From NCBI GenBank assembly GCA_045592585.1, contig JAZNVB010000079.1, positions 1 through 6,774 of the forward strand: a stretch of 6,774 bases of DNA, read 5' to 3'. Below, piece after piece: positions 1-5,310 of this stretch. How positions within the stretch are numbered: position 1 is the stretch's first letter; every line of letters begins with the position of its first letter. This DNA comes from SIG440 sp045592585 (GTDB taxonomy: Bacteria > Bacillota > Clostridia > Monoglobales > Monoglobaceae). The notes beneath the pieces are model-generated. The model searched no databases. It was not told the origin of the DNA and saw only the letters and a program-made list of their open reading frames with translations. The translations under genes were made by a program, and so were the position numbers.

Positions 1-76
1 TGGTGATCCATCCGCGATTCGAACGCGGGACACCTTGATTAAAAGTCAAGTGCTCTGCCAACTGAGCTAATGGACC
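1..76 (-). tRNA. tRNA-Lys (anticodon UUU)
   Basis: The reverse strand folds as a full cloverleaf. The acceptor stem GGTCCAT pairs with ATGGATC (one G-U), followed by discriminator A and an encoded CCA at positions 3-1. The anticodon stem CTTGA/TCAAG encloses the loop CTTTTAA, giving anticodon TTT (Lys). The T arm carries the standard GTTCGAAT loop. It is the last gene of the five-tRNA minus-strand cluster visible here, and its CCA ends exactly at the window edge, so the cluster may continue to the left. Confidence 0.97.
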
Positions 77-96
77 ATATTAAGTTTTAAAAAATT

Positions 97-173
97 TGGC
101 TGGGCTGGCAGGACTCGAACCTACGAAATGCCAGAGTCAAAGTCTGGTGCCTTACCGACTTGGCTACAGCCCA
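97..173 (-). tRNA. tRNA-Gln (anticodon UUG)
   Basis: The reverse-strand cloverleaf has acceptor TGGGCTG pairing with CAGCCCA, discriminator G and encoded CCA (99-97). The anticodon stem CCAGA/TCTGG closes the loop CTTTGAC, giving anticodon TTG (Gln). The U1-A72 end pair fits tRNA-Gln of bacteria. It is co-transcribed with the flanking tRNA genes; a 20-nt spacer separates it from tRNA-Lys downstream. Confidence 0.97.
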
Positions 174-219
174 TTATATACAACCTTGACAATCTTGTCC
201 GCTGCCACATAAAAACTGG

Positions 220-297
<78 letters not shown>

Positions 298-312
298 GCA
301 TAAAAAGCAAGG

Positions 313-389
<77 letters not shown>

Positions 390-398
390 ATGTCTTGC

Positions 399-472
399 TG
401 GAGCGGGTGATGGGAATCGAACCCACGCAATCAGCTTGGAAGGCTGAGATTCTACCATTGAACTACACCCGC
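399..472 (-). tRNA. tRNA-Gly (anticodon UCC)
   Basis: The acceptor GCGGGTG pairs with CACCCGC, with discriminator T and encoded CCA at 401-399. The anticodon stem TCAGC/GCTGA encloses CTTCCAA, giving anticodon TCC (Gly). The 71-nt body and small D loop are usual for tRNA-Gly. It is the promoter-proximal gene of the cluster; about 32 nt of leader separate it from the -10 box. Confidence 0.97.
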
Positions 473-510
473 ATATCACCTTTGCCGCATCATTTGCGAC
501 CGACTAAGTT

Positions 511-539
511 ATTATAGCAACAACTTCTTTATTTGTCAA
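511..539 (-). promoter_or_regulatory. Strong sigma-A promoter of the tRNA-Gly-Arg-His-Gln-Lys cluster
   Basis: On the minus strand there is a perfect -35 TTGACA (539-534), a 17-bp spacer and a perfect -10 TATAAT (516-511). Both boxes match consensus, as expected for stable RNA genes. Directly upstream (544-578) are four short A-tracts on this strand spaced roughly every 9-10 bp, which would act as an UP or bending element. Transcription should start near position 504. Confidence 0.93.
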
Positions 540-586
540 TAGCTTTTTTTGATTTTTTTAATATTTTTTCCTTTTTTTATTAAATT

Positions 587-621
587 AAAACTCCCACAAC
601 AGATTTTGTTGCAGGAGTTTT
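587..621 (-). terminator. Intrinsic terminator after trpB
   Basis: A 15-bp stem (587-601 with 607-621, two G-U pairs) with a 5-nt loop (602-606) lies 11 nt past the trpB stop codon. On the minus strand the 3' arm ends in TTTT and is followed by an A/T mix (AATTTAAT) rather than a pure U run. Position and stem strength favour a real trpB terminator. It also separates trpB from the tRNA promoter. Confidence 0.82.
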
Positions 622-631
622 ACATTATGCC

Positions 632-1873
632 TTAGATATCGTAATCAAGTTTAAACTGTTCACCGCATCCGTAGTTTTCGTAAACATAGTCAATATCCTT
701 ATCACCACGGCCCGAAAGACAGGCAAGAATTGAGCCCGACTTATGCGCCTTTGCATAACGGATAGCATAAGCAACAGCATGAGCACTTTCAATTGCAGGA
801 ATAATACCCTCGTATCTTGAAAGCAAGAAAAATGCCTCCATCGCTTCTTCATCAGATACTGTTTCATAATGAACTCTGTTCATATCGCGCAGGTATGCGT
901 GTTCAGGGCCAACACCCGGATAATCAAGACCGCTGGCAATTGAATAAACCGGAAGAGGTTCGCCGTTTTCATCCTGAAGCACATAGCTTGAATATCCGTG
1001 AATTATACCCTTTGTTCCATAAGCCATTGTTGCCGCATGGTCGCCAACACCTGAACCCCTGCCCAAAGGCTCAACGCCGTATATTTCAACAGGATCGGCA
1101 AGGAATGGGGTAAACATACCAAGGGAGTTGGAGCCACCGCCAACACAAGCGGTAATTGCATCGGGCATAATACCTGTCATTTCTAAGAACTGTTCTCTTG
1201 CCTCAATGCCTATAATCGACTGAAAATCACGAACCATCTTAGGGAAGGGATGAGGACCTGCTGCAGTACCGATACAGTAAATTGCATCCTTATATTCATT
1301 AAGATATGCTTCAAATGCCGCATCACAGGCTTCCTTCAAGGTTTTAAGACCCTTTGTTACAGGAACAACATTTGCACCAAGCATCTTCATTCTGATTACA
1401 TTTGGGTGCTGCTTTGCAATATCAACCTCGCCCATGTAAACATCACATTCCATACCAAAGTATGCCGCCGCAGTTGCAATGGCAACACCATGCTGACCTG
1501 CGCCTGTTTCTGCAATAATTTTCTTCTTGCCCATAAACTTTGCAAGAAGGCCTTCACCCATACAATGGTTCAGTTTATGTGCACCTGTGTGGTTAAGGTC
1601 TTCTCTTTTAAGATAAATCTGGCAGTTGCCAAAAATCTTTGAAAGCCTTTCACAATGGGTGATTGGTGTGGGTCTGCCCTGAAATTCCTTTCTGATTCGG
1701 CGAAGCTCATTGATAAACTGCGCCGAATGGCAAATTGCTTCATAAGCATCGTCAGCTTCTTTGAATGCCTCAATAAGCTCCTCTGCCTGATAGGAGCCGC
1801 CGTACTCGCCAAAATAACCCTCGGCATTGGGGAACTCCTTAAGATAGTTATCAAAATCTCTGTATTTATTCAT
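632..1873 (-). CDS. trpB: Tryptophan synthase beta subunit (TrpB1-like, PLP-dependent)
   Basis: This cytoplasmic PLP enzyme condenses indole with L-serine to give L-tryptophan, normally in a complex with TrpA. The 413 residues match family length. Visible motifs are EDLNHTGAHK with the PLP lysine at 100, AETGAGQHG with the catalytic Glu122, the phosphate-binding GGGSN at 245-249, GLDYPGVGPEHA (314-325), and LSGRGDKD at 386-393 with the serine facing the PLP ring nitrogen. The start has a GGAG site 8-9 nt upstream. The protein contains no tryptophan. The helical segment near 151-165 (KQHPNVIRM) differs from the usual RQxxNVxRM, in the region that contacts TrpA. No trpA, trpC or other trp gene lies beside it. 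An attenuator precedes it and a terminator follows it, so it is a single-gene unit. Identity is secure; whether it works with a distant TrpA or alone on indole is inference. Confidence 0.97.
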   Translation of the reverse strand: MNKYRDFDNYLKEFPNAEGYFGEYGGSYQAEELIEAFKEADDAYEAICHSAQFINELRRIRKEFQGRPTPITHCERLSKIFGNCQIYLKREDLNHTGAHKLNHCMGEGLLAKFMGKKKIIAETGAGQHGVAIATAAAYFGMECDVYMGEVDIAKQHPNVIRMKMLGANVVPVTKGLKTLKEACDAAFEAYLNEYKDAIYCIGTAAGPHPFPKMVRDFQSIIGIEAREQFLEMTGIMPDAITACVGGGSNSLGMFTPFLADPVEIYGVEPLGRGSGVGDHAATMAYGTKGIIHGYSSYVLQDENGEPLPVYSIASGLDYPGVGPEHAYLRDMNRVHYETVSDEEAMEAFFLLSRYEGIIPAIESAHAVAYAIRYAKAHKSGSILACLSGRGDKDIDYVYENYGCGEQFKLDYDI

Positions 1874-1928
1874 AATAATTTCTCCTTTTTATTAAAATAT
1901 ATTATTAAATCCTGCAGTTTACTAACTG

Positions 1929-1959
1929 AAAAAAACACCACGGGCTTACGCCCAGATGT
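1929..1959 (-). terminator. Attenuator (intrinsic terminator) in the trpB leader
   Basis: On the minus strand the 5' arm ACATCTGGGC (1959-1950) pairs with the 3' arm GCCCGTGGTGT (1945-1935). This gives a GGGC/GCCC core closed by a GUAA (GNRA-type) tetraloop, then U-G, one bulged U and five further pairs including one G-U. It runs straight into seven U (1935-1929). The leader-peptide codons Trp17 and Ala18 lie in the 5' arm and the TAA stop lies in the loop. A stalled ribosome would therefore block this hairpin, and a ribosome that terminates and leaves would allow it. No strong alternative antiterminator was found by eye, only weak 3-5 bp pairings of the upstream GGUGU with ACAUC. Confidence 0.85.
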
Positions 1960-2002
1960 TACACCACACAAGACTTGAAATATATTTTCTTAAAAGGGTC
2001 AT
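1946..2002 (-). CDS. trpL: Trp-rich leader peptide of the trpB attenuator (18 aa)
   Basis: This short minus-strand ORF encodes MTLLRKYISSLVWCNIWA, with Trp at residues 13 and 17. It has an excellent ribosome site, GAGGAG at 2016-2011, 8 nt before the ATG, and a promoter about 40 nt upstream. Its last two codons enter the 5' arm of the intrinsic terminator and its stop codon is in the terminator loop. Leader peptides rich in the end-product amino acid, placed before a terminator and a biosynthetic gene, are the signature of ribosome-mediated transcription attenuation. The peptide itself probably has no further function. Two Trp in 18 residues, together with the ribosome site, terminator and trpB downstream, make chance unlikely. 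The assignment rests on arrangement and not on sequence similarity to known trpL peptides. Confidence 0.87.
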   Translation of the reverse strand: MTLLRKYISSLVWCNIWA

Positions 2003-2040
2003 TATTGTCACTCCTCTTTTATAAAAAATGATTAAGGTTT

Positions 2041-2069
2041 ATTTTATCACAAATTTTGTTAAATGTCCA
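2041..2069 (-). promoter_or_regulatory. Promoter of the trpL-trpB unit
   Basis: The minus strand shows -35 TGGACA (2069-2064), a 17-bp spacer and -10 TAAAAT (2046-2041), five of six matches in each box. Start of transcription is predicted near 2034-2033, about 30 nt before the leader-peptide ATG. It lies just past the trmO stop codon with no terminator between, so read-through from the ZIP-trmO unit would also pass through the attenuator. Confidence 0.82.
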
Positions 2070-2077
2070 TACCTAAA

Positions 2078-2752
2078 TTACAAAATATCCACACCAACAA
2101 CCGTCAGAACATCCTGTTCAACTTTAAAATGTATGTCATATCCCGCAAAACTCATACTGTATGTGCGCAAATCATCATGATAAGAGGGTCTTGGGTCATC
2201 TTTAAGACATTCCACCGCCGCTATACGTTTTTCCTTTGGTAACTTACCCAAAAGTTCATCGGGGAAAACCACCTCAAGAGCATATTCCTTAAATTCTTCA
2301 CCGAAACTGCCCTTTGCATCAGGCTTACAATCCGCATATGGAAGATAGGGCTTTATATCAAAAATCGGAGTGTTATCCAGAAGGTCAATGCCCGAAACAA
2401 TCAGCACATCCCCCTCTGCCTCGTTTTTTTCAATACCTTCAAGCTTCACTGCAGATAGTCCAAGAGAATTCGGGCGAAAAGGCGCACGGCTGGCAAAAAC
2501 GCCCACCCGTTTGTTCCCACCAAGCCTGGGTGGCCTTACCGTAAGGGAGTTGCGACTGCGCTTTGCCTGAGAAAAGCCAAATATCAGCCAGAGATGTGAA
2601 AATTCCTCTATTCCTCTTAATGCCTCGGAATTGCGATACTCCTGTTCAAAAATAACACGACCTTTCAACTCAGGAACGCGTCCGCTTTGTCTGGGGATAC
2701 CAAATTTATCTTTAAAGTCAGTGCGGATATATCCGATTGGCTTTATTTCCAT
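2078..2752 (-). CDS. trmO: tRNA (N6-threonylcarbamoyladenosine37-N6)-methyltransferase TrmO
   Basis: TrmO (formerly TsaA/YaeB/VirR family) uses S-adenosylmethionine to methylate t6A37 to m6t6A37 in tRNAs reading ACY codons. The 224 residues are close to the E. coli protein of about 235. Conserved blocks are visible in order: GYIRTDFKDKFGIPRQ (7-22), EEFSHLW (49-55), RPPRLGGN (73-80), GVFASRAPFRPNSLGLS (84-100), LLDNTPIFDIKPYLPY (124-139) and the C-terminal DPRPSY (186-191). The start has an AAGGAG site about 10 nt upstream. It follows the ZIP transporter gene by 18 nt and is probably translated from the same mRNA. The N-terminal beta-barrel SAM-binding domain and the C-terminal domain both appear complete. 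Confidence 0.95.
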   Translation of the reverse strand: MEIKPIGYIRTDFKDKFGIPRQSGRVPELKGRVIFEQEYRNSEALRGIEEFSHLWLIFGFSQAKRSRNSLTVRPPRLGGNKRVGVFASRAPFRPNSLGLSAVKLEGIEKNEAEGDVLIVSGIDLLDNTPIFDIKPYLPYADCKPDAKGSFGEEFKEYALEVVFPDELLGKLPKEKRIAAVECLKDDPRPSYHDDLRTYSMSFAGYDIHFKVEQDVLTVVGVDIL

Positions 2753-2770
2753 AATGCGACCACTCCTTAT

Positions 2771-3523
2771 CTATCCAAGCAAAACATCAGAAATAAGCAT
2801 CACACAAAAGCCCACTAACAGTGCATAGGTTGCACCACGTTCACCACCGTGTGCGTGGGTTTCGGGAATCATTTCATCGCTTACAACATAAAGCATTGTG
2901 CCACCTGCAAAAGCCAGTGCAAATGGCAGAATAGCCGTTGACAAACTGACCGCAAAATAGCCTATCAGCGTTCCCACAACCTCAACCAAGCCTGTTATCA
3001 TTGCACAAATAAAGGTTTTGCGTGGCGAAACTCCTGCCGCCAGCATTGGCGAAATAATCACCATACCCTCGGGAATGTTCTGCAGGGCAATACCACCTGC
3101 AATCATCAACGCCTGAGATGTATTTCCCGAGCCAAAGCCTACGCCTGCCGCAATACCCTCGGGCAGATTGTGTATTCCTATTGCCAGCACAAAAAGCAGA
3201 ACCTTGTTTAAATTTGCATTATTATGATTTTCTTCCGTTCCACCCATAATCTTGTGAAGGTGAGGAACAAGCTTGTCAATCAGATTCAGGCACAGTGCAC
3301 CTGTGAAAATACCTGCCACGGTAACTATAATCCCATACCTTCCACCATACTCAAGTGACGGCATAACAAGACCAAGTACAGCCGCCGCAAGCATTACCCC
3401 TGCCGCAAAGGAAAGTATTATATCCGAAAACCTGTGGGACATCTTTTTAAATATAAATCCAACAAGCGACCCAAATATTGTTGCACCGCCAACTCCAAGA
3501 GCAGTAATTAAAACCATATTCAT
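2771..3523 (-). CDS. ZIP-family divalent metal transporter (GufA/ZupT-like)
   Basis: This integral inner-membrane protein has about eight hydrophobic segments and probably imports Zn2+, Fe2+ or Mn2+. The 250 residues fit bacterial ZIPs. The two metal-binding helices carry HNLPEG (118-123) and QNIPEG (148-153), the paired motifs of the binuclear site, and Glu181 in the next helix is a likely further ligand. A short loop with His88, His90 and His100 (88-107) precedes HNLPEG and corresponds to the usual His-containing loop between helices 3 and 4. EMIPETHAHG (217-226) is the typical GufA/ZupT C-terminal motif. The start has AAGGAG about 9 nt upstream. It is the first gene of a two-gene unit with trmO. 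The real metal cannot be read from sequence. The 5' UTR is only about 20 nt, leaving no room for a metal riboswitch. Confidence 0.94.
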   Translation of the reverse strand: MNMVLITALGVGGATIFGSLVGFIFKKMSHRFSDIILSFAAGVMLAAAVLGLVMPSLEYGGRYGIIVTVAGIFTGALCLNLIDKLVPHLHKIMGGTEENHNNANLNKVLLFVLAIGIHNLPEGIAAGVGFGSGNTSQALMIAGGIALQNIPEGMVIISPMLAAGVSPRKTFICAMITGLVEVVGTLIGYFAVSLSTAILPFALAFAGGTMLYVVSDEMIPETHAHGGERGATYALLVGFCVMLISDVLLG

Positions 3524-3547
3524 GAAACTTCACTCCTTATCCAGTAT

Positions 3548-3576
3548 ATTGTAACATATATAAAGATCAATGTAAA
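3548..3576 (-). promoter_or_regulatory. Promoter of the ZIP transporter-trmO operon
   Basis: The minus strand shows -35 TTTACA (3576-3571), a 17-bp spacer and -10 TACAAT (3553-3548) preceded by TGT, an extended -10. The predicted start near 3541 abuts the ribosome binding site at 3533-3540, so the leader is very short. A rough TATA-TGT-T-ACA-A-TATA symmetry overlaps the -10, but it matches no metal-regulator box that I can name. Confidence 0.8.
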
Positions 3577-3580
3577 TATA

Positions 3581-3613
3581 AAAATCGGAACAAGCAGACC
3601 TTGTTCCGATTTT
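3581..3613 (-). terminator. Intrinsic terminator after the GH13 gene
   Basis: A perfect 14-bp stem (3581-3594 with 3600-3613) and 5-nt loop lie 3 nt past the GH13 stop codon. On the minus strand the 3' arm ends in TTTT and continues T-ATATTT. It sits immediately upstream of the -35 box of the ZIP promoter and so insulates that unit. Confidence 0.9.
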
Positions 3614-3616
3614 CAC

Positions 3617-5164
3617 TTATGCTTCCTGAGCGATAATAAAGCTTACACCCTTCATTACAAGTTGCTGTCCGTTTGATTCTACATTCTGACTCATCAGAAT
3701 TTTACCAAACTTTGGTGCATTATAATGGTGTGTATACTGCGATGGGTTAATGGCAATAAACAGTTTTTTGCCCTCTGCAATTCTTTCATAAACAAACGGA
3801 TAACCCGACATTAAAATGTTAAAGTCTGCATCTGCATGAAGTGCCGGAGTTTCCTTATGCAAAGCTGACAGTTTTTTTGTAAATACCAGCAGCGAATTTT
3901 CATCTTTTTCCTGCATCTCTACTGTGGGAGCACCTTCACGGTTGTCTGTGGGAAGATATGGTGTGTCGCTTATCGAAAAACCGTGGTTTTTATCGCTGTT
4001 CCATTGCATAGGTGTTCTTGCGCCTGTGCGGATATATCCACCCTCTTTTGAAGGCAAACCTTCAATATAATCCATACCAATTTCATCACCATAATACACA
4101 AACGGAACACCGGGCATTGTAAAGAGAAACGTCAGACACACCTTTACCTCCTCGGGTGTACGTAAATAGGCTAATCGCTGCATATCGTGATTTCCCGTGA
4201 TATGTCCGATATACCCTTTACCTTTTGTTTCACTTAAATCATACAAAAACCTGTCTAAATATTCATTGATATTGCCTTTGCCATCCTTACTGAAATAGCT
4301 GTGTCCCACCATACCCGTTGTTGTGTTACGGCCTTTTTCGTAGCGGAATAGTGAACGATAAGCCGATGGCCCCGAATGAAGAAGAAAATCAAGATGAAAA
4401 CCTGCCTTTATAGCCTCTGCTGGCTTTGCCCATTCTGCAATCAGCAAGACCTCAGGATTTTTACTTTCGATATGTGCTCTTATTTCGTGCCAGAATACCC
4501 CCATTGCACTTTTATCTTTGTCACCTTTTATTAAAGATGCTGCCATATCCACACGGAAGGCGTCTGTTCCCAAATCCATCCAAAAGTCTATTATTTTTTT
4601 TAGTTCCTCTTTCATAGCAACGCAATCAGGATGTGTAACAGGAAGTTCCCATGGGTTTTTGGGATCAGGATGTGCATAACCGTAATTCAGGGCAGGCTGA
4701 CTCCAGAAAAAGTTATTTATACATTTTGCATCTCTCTCGCCCAAAGACGCAATCCCGGGACCCTCGTCAAATGACGACACCGTCCATATGTATCTGTTTG
4801 AGTATTCGTTTTTTTCCACCTTTCCCGATTCAATAAACCACGGATGATCTATTGATGTATGCCCTGCCACTAAATCGAATATAACTTTCATTCCCCTTGC
4901 ATGAGCCGCATCACATAAAGCCTTGTAATCGTCATTTGTGCCATATCTTTGCGCCACGCTGTAAAAATCCGTTACATCATATCCTGCATCACGAAAAGAA
5001 CTTTCGTTAATGGGATTAAGCCAGATTACATTAAACCCCATGTCCTCAATATAGTCAAGTTTTTGAATTATTCCCTGCAAATCTCCTATTCCGTCATCAT
5101 TTGAATCGTAAAAGGACTGCGGATAAATTTCATACACAACTGCATCATTAAGCCAGTTTTTCAT
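3617..5164 (-). CDS. GH13-family glycoside hydrolase, alpha-glucosidase/oligo-1,6-glucosidase type
   Basis: This is a retaining alpha-glycosidase with a (beta/alpha)8 barrel. With no signal peptide it should act in the cytoplasm on imported maltodextrins, isomalto-oligosaccharides or related sugars. Of 515 residues, the N-terminal YEIYPQSFYDSNDDGIGDLQG (11-31) includes the metal-binding loop at Asp20-Asp28. GH13 region I is DLVAGH (97-102), region II GTDAFRVD with nucleophile Asp206, region III LLIAEW with acid/base Glu244, and region IV GNHD with Asp327. RTPMQWN (383-389) is typical of oligo-1,6-glucosidases and trehalose- or sucrose-isomerase relatives. Region I has Gly where most members have Asn (DxxxNH), so substrate class is uncertain. 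The start has AAAGGAG 8 nt upstream. The gene is alone in its unit and divergent from an AraC-type regulator that may control it. A C-terminal beta domain (about 425-515) completes the protein. Confidence 0.92.
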   Translation of the reverse strand: MKNWLNDAVVYEIYPQSFYDSNDDGIGDLQGIIQKLDYIEDMGFNVIWLNPINESSFRDAGYDVTDFYSVAQRYGTNDDYKALCDAAHARGMKVIFDLVAGHTSIDHPWFIESGKVEKNEYSNRYIWTVSSFDEGPGIASLGERDAKCINNFFWSQPALNYGYAHPDPKNPWELPVTHPDCVAMKEELKKIIDFWMDLGTDAFRVDMAASLIKGDKDKSAMGVFWHEIRAHIESKNPEVLLIAEWAKPAEAIKAGFHLDFLLHSGPSAYRSLFRYEKGRNTTTGMVGHSYFSKDGKGNINEYLDRFLYDLSETKGKGYIGHITGNHDMQRLAYLRTPEEVKVCLTFLFTMPGVPFVYYGDEIGMDYIEGLPSKEGGYIRTGARTPMQWNSDKNHGFSISDTPYLPTDNREGAPTVEMQEKDENSLLVFTKKLSALHKETPALHADADFNILMSGYPFVYERIAEGKKLFIAINPSQYTHHYNAPKFGKILMSQNVESNGQQLVMKGVSFIIAQEA

Positions 5165-5194
5165 AAATATTACTCCTTTGCTTTTCGTAATAGC

Positions 5195-5203
5195 ATTATA
5201 TCA
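5195..5203 (-). promoter_or_regulatory. Extended -10 promoter of the GH13 gene
   Basis: On the minus strand TGA-TATAAT (5203-5195) is a perfect extended -10. At the right spacing the -35 position reads TAGGAA, a poor match. A good -10 with a weak -35 is common at promoters that need an activator, and an AraC-type gene lies divergently. Transcription should start near 5188, about 24 nt before the start codon. Confidence 0.72.
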
Positions 5204-5235
5204 TACTATTTTAAGACTTCCTACAACTATATCCG

Positions 5236-5255
5236 CAATATTTTAACACAATATT
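5236..5255. promoter_or_regulatory. Candidate operator: CAATATT direct repeat in the divergent promoter region
   Basis: CAATATT occurs at 5236-5242 and again at 5249-5255, a 13-bp period. Because AATATT is its own complement, the flanks CGCAATATT and AATATTCGC also give partial inverted symmetry. The element lies about 48-67 bp upstream of the predicted GH13 start and just upstream of the -35 of the AraC-type gene, the usual place for an AraC-family activator. Binding is inferred from position only. Confidence 0.4.
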
Positions 5256-5266
5256 CGCTTTTTATA

Positions 5267-5295
5267 TTGACTTTAATTAGCCTATGTAATACAAT
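5267..5295 (+). promoter_or_regulatory. Promoter of the AraC-type regulator gene
   Basis: TTGACT (5267-5272), a 17-bp spacer and TACAAT (5290-5295) sit just before the start codon at 5311. The predicted start near 5302 leaves a leader of under 10 nt, with only a weak GGTGA before ATG, so translation may be poor or nearly leaderless. Confidence 0.75.
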
Positions 5296-5310
5296 GACTG
5301 TGGTGATAAT

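Noticed and set aside
173..178. TATAAT on the minus strand directly before tRNA-Gln, as an internal promoter
   Set aside because: It overlaps the first base of the tRNA, so the start would fall inside the gene, and no -35 exists at proper spacing.
1915..1928. Small hairpin CAGTT/AACTG between the attenuator and trpB as a second regulatory element
   Set aside because: Only five pairs and a 4-nt loop, not overlapping the ribosome site; too weak to assign a role.
1655..1978. Plus-strand ORF of 107 codons antisense to trpB
   Set aside because: It has no ribosome site or recognisable domain and lies opposite well-conserved trpB and leader sequence, so it is a shadow.
1874..2040. T-box riboswitch in front of trpB
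   Set aside because: No T-box core (TGGNACCGCG-like) or long specifier stem is present, and the leader is only about 105 nt to the U run. The leader peptide explains the region better.
3543..3576. Zur, Fur or PerR operator at the ZIP transporter promoter
   Set aside because: The symmetry is imperfect and AT-rich, mostly formed by the -10 region itself, and matches no regulator consensus I can name.
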